The position numbers were made by a program, and so were the translations under genes. From assembly GCA_934561555.1 (NCBI GenBank), contig CAKTGQ010000010.1:1-64000 (forward strand): a stretch of 64,000 nt of DNA. Reading direction: 5' to 3'. The DNA comes from an uncultured Faecalibacterium sp. GTDB lineage: Bacteria > Bacillota > Clostridia > Oscillospirales > Ruminococcaceae. Below, piece by piece: positions 25,377 to 33,874 of this stretch; position 1 is the first letter of the stretch, and each line of letters opens with the position of its first letter. The notes under the pieces are model-generated. The model was not told the origin of the DNA. It saw only the letters and a program-made list of their open reading frames with translations, and ran no database searches.

Positions 25377-25406
25377 GATAAAATTTGCTAAAAATAACGG
25401 AGCGTA

Positions 25407-25451
25407 ATGAAATATTATGGCCATCGTAAGTCCTTCGATTCTTTCTGCTGA
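25407..25451 (+). CDS. Possible 14-codon upstream frame overlapping rpe
   Basis: ATG 25407 reads MKYYGHRKSFDSFC then TGA, overlapping the first 35 bases of rpe in another frame. It sits 4 nt from GGAG while the rpe ATG is about 14 nt away, so ribosomes may load here first. Could be chance. Confidence 0.25.
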   Translation: MKYYGHRKSFDSFC

Positions 25452-26067
25452 TTTTGGCAAGCTGGGTGCAGACTGCCGCATGGTGCTGGACGCCGGTGCG
25501 CAGATGCTGCACTATGATGTGATGGACGGGCATTTTGTGCCCAACATCAGCTTTGGCGTGCCGGTGCTCAAAAGCCTGCACAAGGCGCTGCCGGATGCCT
25601 TTTACGACGTGCATCTGATGATCAGCCATCCGCTGCAATACGCCGAGCCTTTCATCAAGGCCGGTGCGACCCTGTATAATTTCCATCTGGAGTGCGAAGA
25701 TGATATTCAAGCCACCATTGATGCCGTGCGTGCGCTGGGCTGCAAGGTGGGTCTGACCATCAAGCCCGGCACCCCGGCCGAGGCACTGGCGCCGTGGCTG
25801 GAGCAGCTGGATCTGGTGCTGGTGATGAGCGTGGAGCCCGGCTTCGGCGGGCAGAAGTTCATGCCCTCGGCGCTGGATAAGCTGCGCTGGCTCAAGGCGG
25901 AGCGGGAAGCACGCGGCCTTTCCTACCTGCTGGAGGTGGACGGCGGCGTGGATGCCGCCACCGCACCCCTGTGCGTGGAAGCCGGTGCCGATGTGCTGGT
26001 GGCGGGCAGTGCCGTGTTCGGCGCTGCCGACCCCGCTGCGGCTGTGGGCGCGCTGGCCAGCCTGTAA
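25417..26067 (+). CDS. rpe: Ribulose-phosphate 3-epimerase
   Basis: A 216-residue TIM-barrel enzyme interconverting ribulose 5-phosphate and xylulose 5-phosphate in the pentose phosphate pathway. Motifs PSILSADF (6-13), HYDVMDGHFVPN (32-43), DVHLM, VEPGFGGQ and EVDGG are intact, covering the metal ligands and catalytic aspartates. It opens an operon with three Rnf-like membrane proteins, 12 bp upstream of the first; the metabolic link is not obvious. The distance from GGAG to ATG is unusually long (about 14 nt). Confidence 0.95.
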   Translation: MAIVSPSILSADFGKLGADCRMVLDAGAQMLHYDVMDGHFVPNISFGVPVLKSLHKALPDAFYDVHLMISHPLQYAEPFIKAGATLYNFHLECEDDIQATIDAVRALGCKVGLTIKPGTPAEALAPWLEQLDLVLVMSVEPGFGGQKFMPSALDKLRWLKAEREARGLSYLLEVDGGVDAATAPLCVEAGADVLVAGSAVFGAADPAAAVGALASL

Positions 26068-26079
26068 GGAGGCTCGTAT

Positions 26080-27099
26080 ATGGATGAAGCTTTGATCCAA
26101 GAGCAGGAGCGACAGCTGCAAAAGACCGGCCGATACTATAAGCACGTTTTCTGGCTGTGTGTGCCGCTGCTGTGCATGGCCTGCTATTTCTACGGCGCAC
26201 GTCCGCTGCTGCTGTGCGGCATCGCTCTGCTCACCGGCAACCTGTGCGACCGTCTGGTGGCGCTGCTGCGCCATCGGGTGTACACCAATAAAGATCTCTC
26301 CAACGAGAGTTTCAGCCTGATCATCGCCCTGCTCATGCCTGCCACCGTGGACATCTATGTGCTGGTGGTGGCGGTGCTGGCGGGCGTGCTCATCGGCAAG
26401 GAGGTCTTTGGCGGCTACGGCAGCTACCCCTTCAACCCCGCTGCCGTGGGCTACGCCGTGGCGGCGGTATCGTGGCCGGAGCAGGTGGTGCGCTACCCGC
26501 AGCCCTATACGCCGCTGCCGCTGTGGAACGCCTCCGCCGTGCCGGTGAGCAGCACCATCGAGGATACCCTGCGCAGCGGCGGTATCCTGAACCTGAATGC
26601 CCTCGCCGTCGTGCTGGGCGAGTTTGCCGCCCCCATGGGCACCGGCGCTGCGCTGGTCATTCTGGCCTGCGGTCTTGTGCTGTGGGCCCAGAAGGACGTG
26701 CACATCGGTGCATCGGCAAGTTTTCTCATCACCTGCGGGCTCATCGCCTTCTTCTTCCCGCGTCAGGTGGGTCTGGCAGACAGCGCCTTCTTCAGCAGCC
26801 TGCTGCCCCGTTTGCAGGGCATCTGGGACGAGCTGCAAACCGGTGCGGTGCTGTTCTGTGCAGTGTTCCTGCTCAACGAGCCCTACACCTGTGCCCACCA
26901 CCGGCTCGGGCGCATCCTGTACGGCGCACTGGTGGGTGCTGCCACTATGGGCTTCCGCTATTTCGGCGTGTACGAGACCGGCGTCTGCTTTGCGCTGCTG
27001 GCTGTCAACAGCGTTTCTGCGCTCATTGACCGCACCGAGGAGCGGCTGTACCGTCTGCTGCACCGTCTGCCGTCCGAACGAAAGGAGGCTGCGGAATGA
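26080..27099 (+). CDS. rnfD: RnfD/NqrB-like membrane subunit, divergent
   Basis: A 339-residue polytopic protein aligning with RnfD of the ferredoxin:NAD oxidoreductase (Rnf/Rsx) complex. The signature FGGYGSYPFNPAAVGY (110-125) matches the RnfD pattern GG.G.NPFNPA..GY, and the C-terminal half has the usual membrane helices and a short charged tail. The covalent-FMN loop of RnfD (S-x-A-T-P-L) is altered to PVSSTIED; Thr159 could still accept FMN but the motif is degraded. AAGGAGG precedes the ATG by 9 nt. The stop overlaps the next gene by 4 bp. Only D, E and A-type subunits are encoded here; B, C and G are absent from the window. Confidence 0.85.
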   Translation: MDEALIQEQERQLQKTGRYYKHVFWLCVPLLCMACYFYGARPLLLCGIALLTGNLCDRLVALLRHRVYTNKDLSNESFSLIIALLMPATVDIYVLVVAVLAGVLIGKEVFGGYGSYPFNPAAVGYAVAAVSWPEQVVRYPQPYTPLPLWNASAVPVSSTIEDTLRSGGILNLNALAVVLGEFAAPMGTGAALVILACGLVLWAQKDVHIGASASFLITCGLIAFFFPRQVGLADSAFFSSLLPRLQGIWDELQTGAVLFCAVFLLNEPYTCAHHRLGRILYGALVGAATMGFRYFGVYETGVCFALLAVNSVSALIDRTEERLYRLLHRLPSERKEAAE

Positions 27100-27821
27100 A
27101 AAAGCGTACTGCGGAACTGATTTTGCAAGACCCCGAAAAATTTGCCCATCATGACCGTGTGTTCCTGAATAACCCGGTGGTCATGCAGGGCATGGGTCTG
27201 GCACCGCTGGTGGTCGTGGCCACCACCGGTCAGAACAGCCTGATGCTGGCGGCGGCGGTGGCGCTGCTGCTGGTGCCCTCCCGCGTGCTGGCCTGTCTGC
27301 TCAGCCGCCTTGTGCCCCTGCGGGACGAGGAGCCTTCGCCGGAGCAGCTGCAAAAAAAGCTGCTGCCCCGTGCGATTCTGTACGCAGCCAGCGCCTCTGC
27401 GGTGTACTTGGCAGCGTATCCCATTTTGAACTTCGTGTTCGGCACGGGTCTTTTGAACCTTGGCATCTACCTGCCCATGCTGGTGGTGGAGCCGCTTCTG
27501 ACCTACCGCTTCGGCCGCGTGCAGGAGACGGTGCATAAGGCGGTTTCCAAGGGCGTGCGTATCACCGTGGGCTACGCGCTGCTGCTGCTCGTAATTGGCA
27601 TGGTGCGCGAGTGGCTCAGCCTTGGCACCGTGTTCGGTGCTCCGGTGGGGCGCTGGGCGCTGCTGCCGCTGGCTAAGATGCCGGCGGGCGGCTTTATCGT
27701 GCTGGGCATCCTGTGCGCCATCTGGCGCGCTGCGGCTGCAAAGCGCAGGGAATATCTGCAAAAAGAAGCGCGGGATACCCTGACCGTGCACCATCAAAAG
27801 GAGGTGGACCGCGAACCGTGA
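27096..27821 (+). CDS. rnfE: RnfE/RsxE-like membrane subunit lacking cluster cysteines
   Basis: 241 residues, six predicted membrane helices, aligned to RnfE over NNPVVMQGMGLAPLVVVATT (25-44; RnfE: NN..LVQ.LGLCPLLAVT) and VREWLSLGTVF near 170. The two cysteines that in RnfE help hold the membrane [2Fe-2S] cluster are replaced: GLC to GLA (Ala36) and TNC to VEP (Pro132). A longer hydrophilic loop follows helix 2 and the tail is basic. It overlaps both neighbours by 4 bp, so it is translated as a unit with them. Confidence 0.85.
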   Translation: MKKRTAELILQDPEKFAHHDRVFLNNPVVMQGMGLAPLVVVATTGQNSLMLAAAVALLLVPSRVLACLLSRLVPLRDEEPSPEQLQKKLLPRAILYAASASAVYLAAYPILNFVFGTGLLNLGIYLPMLVVEPLLTYRFGRVQETVHKAVSKGVRITVGYALLLLVIGMVREWLSLGTVFGAPVGRWALLPLAKMPAGGFIVLGILCAIWRAAAAKRREYLQKEARDTLTVHHQKEVDREP

Positions 27822-28429
27822 AGGAAGTTGTAAGCACCTCAGCAGTGTTTTTCAGCTATGCACTGCTGGCTATTTTTGCACAGAACGCTGTCTTTACCCG
27901 TGCACTGGGCGTGTCCCGCATGGTGCAGCTGGTGGGGGACGACCGCACCAGCAGCGCGTTGTTCGGCATGATGCTGTGCATCACGCAGATTCTGGTAGCA
28001 CCCGTGGCGTTTGCTGCCGGGCGGTTCATCGCCCCGCTGGATAACCGCGCCCAGCTGCGCCCGCTGGTGTATATCGCCAGCATTGCCGTGGTGTGTCTGG
28101 CAGAGCACTTGGTGCTGTGGCTGCTGCGCAGCCTGCCCCGCCGCGCCCAGCTGCTGCGCATCGTGCCGCTGGCCGCGCTGAACAGCGGCGTGCTGGGCAC
28201 AGTGCTGGTGGAGCGCACCCAGACCTTTACCCTTGGCGAAAGCCTTGGTTTTGGCATTGGCAGCGGCATCGGCTATGTGCTGGCGGTGCTGCTGGTCACC
28301 GAGGCGCGCCACCGCCTGCGCAGCAAAGCCATCCCCAAAGCATTCCGCGGCCTGCCCATCACGCTGGTGTATATCGGCGTGCTGGCGCTGGCAATCTATG
28401 GCTTTACCGGACATTCCGTCATCCTGTGA
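27818..28429 (+). CDS. rnfA: RnfA/RsxA-like membrane subunit lacking cluster cysteines
   Basis: 203 residues starting at GTG 27818, whose bases overlap the rnfE TGA; AAGGAGGTG lies about 11 nt upstream. Alignment to RnfA is clear at FAQNAVFTRALGVSR (20-34; RnfA: VNNFVL.QFLGLCP), ALNSGVLGT (120-128; RnfA: TTNCAVLG) and the end AFRGLPITLVYIGVLALA. Both conserved cysteines are serine here (Ser33 and Ser123). Together with RnfE this removes all four ligands of the intramembrane [2Fe-2S] cluster described for Rnf/Nqr. The protein is intact, so the change looks selected, not decay. Confidence 0.85.
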   Translation: MKEVVSTSAVFFSYALLAIFAQNAVFTRALGVSRMVQLVGDDRTSSALFGMMLCITQILVAPVAFAAGRFIAPLDNRAQLRPLVYIASIAVVCLAEHLVLWLLRSLPRRAQLLRIVPLAALNSGVLGTVLVERTQTFTLGESLGFGIGSGIGYVLAVLLVTEARHRLRSKAIPKAFRGLPITLVYIGVLALAIYGFTGHSVIL

Positions 28430-28453
28430 TGCAGACAGGGAGGAAAGGATACC

Positions 28454-29560
28454 ATGGCTAAGTATAAACGTCAGAAGGTCAAGCATTATCACCGCAGCTT
28501 TTACAGCAGGGAAACGCGCGTCAAGCACGGCATCGGCATTGCGGTGCTGGTAGTGGCAGTGCTGGCAGCCGCATGGTTTGCCGCACCCCATGTGCTGGAT
28601 TGGGCTACCCACACATGGTATACCGTGGTCAAGGACCGGGACTTGGACGCCGAAAGCGCTTCCCGCGCCGAGGCAGCAGCCTCCTCTGCGGCAGCAAGCA
28701 GCGCCGCCGCTTCGCAGGCAGCGTCTGAGCCGGAGCCGGAAGAGGAAAAACCGCTGGACGGCAAGGCCATTACCGGCGGCAGCTGGGCAGAGCTGGATGT
28801 AACTACCCTGACCGATGAAGCCGCCATCCGCGCCGCCGCCCGGCAGCTGAAGCAGCAGGGCGCAGACTACGCCCTTGTCACCCTGAAGGACGCCGCTGGC
28901 ACGGTGTACTACGCTTCCGGGGTGACAGCTGCCGCCCAAAGCATTACCGAGAACCCGGTGGATGCGGCAAGCATTGCCGCCATCCTGCGGGAAGAGGGCA
29001 TCATCCCGGCGGCACAGCTTGCCGCCTTTACCGACCCGGTGTCGGTGTACACCGACCGCAGCATGGGCGTGCACTACGATGGCAACAGTCTCTGGCTGGA
29101 TAACGTCAACGCAGCTGCAGGCGGCAAGGCGTGGATGAACCCCTTTGCCGCAAATGCAGTGCAGTATATCGGCGACCTCATTGAAGAGGTGCAGGGCATG
29201 GGCTACGAACAGGTGGTGCTTACCGGGGTGCAGTTCCCCAACATCATCACCCGCAAGCAGGACTTCGGCGCTTCCGGCGGCAAGAGCCGGGAGGGACGTG
29301 CCGCCCAGCTGACGGCAGATATCGCCGCATGGCAGACCCGCTTTGCGGGCAGCGTGACCCTGTGGGTCAGCTACCCGGACGCACTTTGCACCGCCGCCAC
29401 CGATGCCCTTGGCACCACCGGCGTGTCCCTTGGTATGGAAAATCTGCTGGTCACCAGCAGCACCGCACTGGATGCGGACAGCCGCGCTGCACTGGAGCAG
29501 GCCGCTGCCGACGCCGGTGTGCAGCACGTTGTGGTGCACGACACCGCAACATTCCGCTGA
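28454..29560 (+). CDS. Membrane-anchored DUF4015-like putative glycoside hydrolase
   Basis: 368 residues: basic N-terminus, one membrane helix (about 26-46), a low-complexity Ala/Ser and Glu/Pro linker (about 65-98), and an extracellular TIM-barrel-like domain. WLDNVNAAAGGKAWMNPF followed by ANAVQYIGDLIEEVQGMGYEQVVL and a short VQFP motif resembles the DUF4015 putative glycosidase family (there ...W.NPY..E....A.EA...GFDEI..DYVRFP). In this copy the D-Y-V-R of the family is replaced by TGVQFP, so a catalytic acid may be missing. It follows rnfA by 24 bp in the same direction, with AGGGAGG 10 nt before the ATG. Confidence 0.7.
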   Translation: MAKYKRQKVKHYHRSFYSRETRVKHGIGIAVLVVAVLAAAWFAAPHVLDWATHTWYTVVKDRDLDAESASRAEAAASSAAASSAAASQAASEPEPEEEKPLDGKAITGGSWAELDVTTLTDEAAIRAAARQLKQQGADYALVTLKDAAGTVYYASGVTAAAQSITENPVDAASIAAILREEGIIPAAQLAAFTDPVSVYTDRSMGVHYDGNSLWLDNVNAAAGGKAWMNPFAANAVQYIGDLIEEVQGMGYEQVVLTGVQFPNIITRKQDFGASGGKSREGRAAQLTADIAAWQTRFAGSVTLWVSYPDALCTAATDALGTTGVSLGMENLLVTSSTALDADSRAALEQAAADAGVQHVVVHDTATFR

Positions 29561-29592
29561 AAAGCGGTTTTTAGAGAGGGGAGGAAACCACT

Positions 29593-30885
29593 ATGAAACT
29601 GACTACCTGTTTTGCACCTGCACACATCCTGCTGCCTTCGGAGCAGGTGCCGCTGGAACAGTGGGGCTGCATCGCCTGTGACCAGTTCACCAGCGACCGC
29701 AGCTACTGGCAGCGGGCAGAAGAGACCGCTGCGGGTGCGCCCAGTACCCTGAACCTGATCCTGCCGGAGGTGTATCTGGAGGACGGAGACGCCGATGCGC
29801 GGGTGGAAAAGATCCACGCCACCATGCAGGATTATGCCAAAAACGTGCTCACCCGGGCGGTGGACGGCTTTATCTATGTAGAGCGCACCGAGCAGAGCGG
29901 CCGGGTGCGGCAGGGCCTTGTGGGGCGTGTGGATCTGGAAGCTTACAGCTACCGCCGGGGCGAAAAATGCGCGGTGCGCCCCAGCGAGTGCACCGTGGAA
30001 AGCCGCATCCCGCCCCGCATGAAGGTGCGCACCGGCGCTGCGCTGGAAACGCCCCACATCATGATGCTGGCGGACGACCCGGACTGCACCCTCATCGAGC
30101 CCATTGCCGCCCACAAGGACAGCCTGCCCAAGGTATACGAGGGAGAGCTGATGCTGGGCGGCGGTCATGTGGCAGGCTGGGCGGTGGAGGACCCCGCTCT
30201 CATCGCGCAGATCGAAAACGCACTGACCGTGCTGGGCAGTCAGGAAGAATTTGACAAGAAATACCCCGATGCCACCCGCCGCGACCCGCTGACGCTGGCG
30301 GTGGGCGACGGCAACCACTCGCTGGCTACCGCAAAGGCCTGCTGGGAGGAGCTGAAAAAGACCCTGACCCCGGAGCAGGCAGAGAACCACCCCGCCCGCT
30401 GGTGTCTGGCAGAGGTGTGCAACGTGCACTCCCCGGCTATTGAGATCGAGCCCATCCACCGGGTGCTGTTCAACGTGGACTGCGCCACCGTACTGCTGAG
30501 CCTCATCACATGGAGCGATGCCAACATGGCAGGCTGCTGCTTTGGCGGCAGCAAAAAGCAGCCCTTTACGCTGGCGGGCCCCCACATGGCCAATGTGCTC
30601 AGCTTTGAGGACCCCACCGAGCCGCTGACCGTGGGCACCATCGACGATTTTATTTCGGATTATATGGCACGCCACCCGGAGGCAAAGGTGGACTATGTGC
30701 ATGACGAACCGGCTGTGCGCGCTTTGTGCAAGCAGGGCGCAGTGGCGTTTTTAATGCCGCCCTTCGCCAAGAGCGATCTGTTCCGCGGCGTTGTGATGGG
30801 CGGCGTGCTGCCCCGCAAGACCTTCAGCATGGGACACGCGGAGGAAAAGCGCTACTACATCGAGTGCCGGAAGATCACAGAATAA
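29593..30885 (+). CDS. DUF1015 family protein
   Basis: A 430-residue cytosolic protein of the DUF1015 family. The family's core motif [11 protein letters not shown] lies at 237-247, and the N-terminus (FAPAHILLP...[16 protein letters not shown]) is characteristic. DUF1015 proteins contain a ParB/sulfiredoxin-like nucleotide-binding fold and often sit beside serine biosynthesis genes in other Firmicutes, but the function is not settled and no serA/serC is present here. GGGGAGG precedes the ATG by 6-7 nt. It continues the same direction as the upstream operon, 32 bp after DUF4015. Confidence 0.85.
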   Translation: MKLTTCFAPAHILLPSEQVPLEQWGCIACDQFTSDRSYWQRAEETAAGAPSTLNLILPEVYLEDGDADARVEKIHATMQDYAKNVLTRAVDGFIYVERTEQSGRVRQGLVGRVDLEAYSYRRGEKCAVRPSECTVESRIPPRMKVRTGAALETPHIMMLADDPDCTLIEPIAAHKDSLPKVYEGELMLGGGHVAGWAVEDPALIAQIENALTVLGSQEEFDKKYPDATRRDPLTLAVGDGNHSLATAKACWEELKKTLTPEQAENHPARWCLAEVCNVHSPAIEIEPIHRVLFNVDCATVLLSLITWSDANMAGCCFGGSKKQPFTLAGPHMANVLSFEDPTEPLTVGTIDDFISDYMARHPEAKVDYVHDEPAVRALCKQGAVAFLMPPFAKSDLFRGVVMGGVLPRKTFSMGHAEEKRYYIECRKITE

Positions 30886-30895
30886 TAGGAGAACC

Positions 30896-32821
30896 ATGAC
30901 ATTTAAAGAACTGAATCTGTCCGCCCCGCTGCTGCGCGCTGTGCAGGAAGCGGGCTACGAGACCCCCTCGCCCATTCAGGCGGCGGCCATCCCGCCGGTG
31001 CTGGCTGGCCGGGATCTGATGGGCTGCGCCCAGACCGGCACCGGCAAGACGGCGGCTTTTGCGCTGCCCATGCTGGACCGGCTCACCGCCAACGCACCCC
31101 GCCGCAAGGGTGCCGTCCGCGCGCTGATTTTGACCCCCACCCGGGAGCTGGCCTTGCAGATCGGCGAAAGCTTTGAGGCCTACGGAAAGTATCTGAAGCT
31201 GCGCAGCACCGTCATCTTTGGCGGCGTGGGACAGGCACCGCAGGTGGAAGCGCTGAAAAAGGGCGTGGACATCCTCATCGCCTGCCCGGGACGGCTGAAT
31301 GATTTGATCGGGCAGGGCTTTATCGACCTGTCCGCTTTGGAGATCTTTGTGCTGGACGAGGCCGACCGGATGCTGGACATGGGCTTTGTCCATGACGTGA
31401 AAAAGGTCATTGCAAAGCTGCCCGCCCAGCGCCAGAACCTGATGTTCAGCGCCACCATGCCCGCCGAGATCGAGCAGCTGGCTGCCGGTATCCTGCACGA
31501 GCCTGCCTTTGTCAAGGTGGACCCGGTGTCCAGCACCGTGGACCGCATCCAGCAGAGCCTTTACTATGTGGAAAAGGGCAACAAAAAGCTGCTGCTGCCG
31601 TGGCTCATCAAAAATTTGCAGCCGCCGGTGGTCAACGCACTGGTGTTCAGCCGCACCAAGCACGGCGCGGATAAGATCGCAAAGGACCTGACAAAGCAGG
31701 GCATCCCCGCCGCCGCCATCCACGGCAACAAGAGCCAGACTGCCCGCGTGACCGCGCTGGAGGATTTCAAGTCCGGCAAGACCCGGGTGCTGGTGGCCAC
31801 CGATATCGCCGCACGCGGCATTGATATCAGCGAGCTTTCCCATGTGTTCAACTACGACCTGCCCGAGGTACCGGAGACCTATGTGCACCGCATCGGGCGT
31901 ACTGCCCGCGCCGGTGCGGACGGCACCGCCGTCAGCTTCTGCGCCCCGGAGGAGCAGGAGTATCTGGCAGGCATCGAAAAGCTGAACCGCCGCAAGATCC
32001 CGGTGGTGTCCGGCCATCCGTGGGACGGTGTGCCCGCCCCGGTGCGCCCGGTGCTGCCCGTGCGCGGCAAAAAGCCCCGCCCCGAAGCAGAAAAACCGGC
32101 CGAAGCGCCGAAAAAACAGGCCGAAACTGCGCCCGCAAAAGCCGCAAAGGCAGCTGCGCCCGCGCCGAAGCAGGAGCCGAAGGCCGCAAAGAACGCGGTG
32201 CCTGCAAAACCGAAAAAAGAGGAAACACTGATGCAAGACAGCAACGCAAAGCGCGGCCCCCGCAACGACCGCCGCGCCAACAACCGGGGCGCAAACGCCC
32301 CCAAGGAGGCGGCAGCGCCCCGCGCCCGCCGCGAAAATGCCGCCCCCGCCCGGGGCAGCAACGCCCAGCCCAAGTTTGACCCCCATTTTGTCAGCGCCCC
32401 GGAGGCCACCCCGCTGCGCCCGGCACGCAAGACCCCTGCCGCCCCGGCAGCACCTGCCATTCGCAGCGCACAGGAACCCCAGAATAACCAGAACGCGAAC
32501 CGCAGCGGCAGCCGCCGCAATGACCGCAACGACCGGGGTGAGCAGCGCAATGCCCGCCCCGCAGCCCAGAACAATAATGCCCGCCCTGCCCGCAACGAGC
32601 GCGGCAATGCCGGGAACCAGAGCCGCCCCGGCAGCGCACCTCGTGCCCCCAAGGCCGAGCCTGCCCGCCGCGGCCGCAATGCCGCCGCCCGGGACGAGGA
32701 CCCGGGGCTGATGCTCATCAGCCGCCGCCCGCCCCAGCAGAAGTACACCAGCTTTGAGGAGTATATGGACGCTCACGGCGGTGCCACCGCACCCATTGAG
32801 GATCACAGCGAAGAAGTATGA
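30896..32821 (+). CDS. DEAD-box RNA helicase with long basic low-complexity tail
   Basis: 641 residues. The helicase core (1 to about 375) has [21 protein letters not shown] (in VLDEADRML), SAT, ARGIDIS and [10 protein letters not shown], so it is an ATP-dependent RNA helicase of the CshA/RhlE type. From about 380 on is an Ala/Lys/Pro-rich then Arg/Asn/Gly/Ala-rich disordered tail of about 260 residues, likely binding RNA or promoting condensates. Inside the tail, ATG 32231 (residue 446) is preceded by AGAGGA at good spacing, so a separate tail-only product is possible. AGGAG precedes the first ATG. The stop overlaps rlmA by 4 bp. Confidence 0.93.
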   Translation: MTFKELNLSAPLLRAVQEAGYETPSPIQAAAIPPVLAGRDLMGCAQTGTGKTAAFALPMLDRLTANAPRRKGAVRALILTPTRELALQIGESFEAYGKYLKLRSTVIFGGVGQAPQVEALKKGVDILIACPGRLNDLIGQGFIDLSALEIFVLDEADRMLDMGFVHDVKKVIAKLPAQRQNLMFSATMPAEIEQLAAGILHEPAFVKVDPVSSTVDRIQQSLYYVEKGNKKLLLPWLIKNLQPPVVNALVFSRTKHGADKIAKDLTKQGIPAAAIHGNKSQTARVTALEDFKSGKTRVLVATDIAARGIDISELSHVFNYDLPEVPETYVHRIGRTARAGADGTAVSFCAPEEQEYLAGIEKLNRRKIPVVSGHPWDGVPAPVRPVLPVRGKKPRPEAEKPAEAPKKQAETAPAKAAKAAAPAPKQEPKAAKNAVPAKPKKEETLMQDSNAKRGPRNDRRANNRGANAPKEAAAPRARRENAAPARGSNAQPKFDPHFVSAPEATPLRPARKTPAAPAAPAIRSAQEPQNNQNANRSGSRRNDRNDRGEQRNARPAAQNNNARPARNERGNAGNQSRPGSAPRAPKAEPARRGRNAAARDEDPGLMLISRRPPQQKYTSFEEYMDAHGGATAPIEDHSEEV

Positions 32822-33666
32822 GCCGGAACGAAGCCTTTGCCCCGTGGCAGTGCCCCCTGTGCGGCGGCGCGCTGCAAGGGGAAACTGACCTGAAATGTGA
32901 AAAAGGCCACTGCTTTGACCGCGCCCGGGAGGGCTACTGGCACCTTTTGCCGGTGCAGAGCATGCGCACCAAAGCCCCCGGGGACAGCAAGGAGATGGTA
33001 GCCGCCCGCCGCGCCTTTCTGAACGCCGGATATTACGGCATCTTCGGGCAGGCGCTGGGAGAACTGTGTCTTGTCCACGGCGTGCCCGCCGCCAAGGACG
33101 CCCCGCTGCATCTGCTGGACGCAGGCTGCGGCGAGGGCTGGTACGACCGCTGCATCGCGCAGCAGTTCGCAGCGGCAGAAAAGCCGCTGTGCCTAGCCGG
33201 GTTCGATATCGCAAAGCCCGCCGTGCGCTTGGCCGCAAAGGCGCTGCCCACTGCGCAGTATGCGGTGGCGTCCAGCTTCAGCCAGCCGGTGCGCACCGGC
33301 TGGGCAGATGTACTGCTGAACTGCTTTTCGCCCTTTGCGCAGGAGGAGTTCAGCCGGGTGCTGCGCCCGGGCGGGCGTATGATCTACGTTGTGCCGGGGG
33401 CAGAGCATCTGTACCAGATGAAGGCCGTGCTCTACGAAAAGCCCTACAAAAACCCGGTGCAGCAGGTGGAGTACCCGGGCTTTCGCGCCATCGACGAGCG
33501 GGAGGTGCAGGGCACCATCACCGTGCCCGCCGCCCAGCTGGAAGCCCTGTTCGCCATGACCCCCTACTACTGGAAAACGCCCCGCGACGGTGCTGCCCGC
33601 CTTGCGGCTCTGCCGCAGCTCACCACCACCATCGCCTTCCGCTTTCTGGTGTTTGAAAAGCTGTAA
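32818..33666 (+). CDS. rlmA: 23S rRNA guanine-N1 methyltransferase, RlmA family
   Basis: 282 residues. An N-terminal zinc ribbon (Cys12, Cys15, Cys27, His31; CPLCGGAL ... KCEKGHCFD) is followed by REGYWHLL and a class I SAM domain ([12 protein letters not shown] near 98-109). Family members methylate G745 or G748 in helix 35 of 23S rRNA; the type cannot be fixed from sequence alone, and type II confers tylosin-class sensitivity changes. It is translationally coupled (ATGA) to the RNA helicase, consistent with a ribosome-assembly operon, and ends at a strong terminator. Confidence 0.9.
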   Translation: MSRNEAFAPWQCPLCGGALQGETDLKCEKGHCFDRAREGYWHLLPVQSMRTKAPGDSKEMVAARRAFLNAGYYGIFGQALGELCLVHGVPAAKDAPLHLLDAGCGEGWYDRCIAQQFAAAEKPLCLAGFDIAKPAVRLAAKALPTAQYAVASSFSQPVRTGWADVLLNCFSPFAQEEFSRVLRPGGRMIYVVPGAEHLYQMKAVLYEKPYKNPVQQVEYPGFRAIDEREVQGTITVPAAQLEALFAMTPYYWKTPRDGAARLAALPQLTTTIAFRFLVFEKL

Positions 33667-33674
33667 TAATGAGA

Positions 33675-33709
33675 AAAGGACTGCCGTGCGCTGCACGGCA
33701 GTCCTTTTT
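33675..33709. terminator. Strong terminator after rlmA
   Basis: AAAGGACTGCCGTGC / GCACGGCAGTCCTTT (33675-33689 and 33693-33707), loop GCT, followed by T run. Confidence 0.9.
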
Positions 33710-33718
33710 GTATACTGG

Positions 33719-33874
33719 GACGATTTGGAATGCCCTCCGTTGCACTCTGGGCATATTCAGCGGAAAAATTATTTTTAATTTCGCGTTTGTCGCGCTCTGC
33801 GGAGCGCTCCAAACGCAGTTTCACGAAAGGGGTCGTAGAGGAAAACGGCATTTGCGGTGCATTCTGAATCGTTA
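33719..33874. repeat. Family A hairpin element
   Basis: Ends GACGATTTGGAATGC and GCATTCTGAATCGTTA. Hairpin 33783-33816 (GCGTTTG..GCGCTC arms, TGCG loop), second stem ATGCCC/GGGCAT. Its final TTA is the stop codon (TAA) of the minus-strand MATE gene. Confidence 0.85.
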
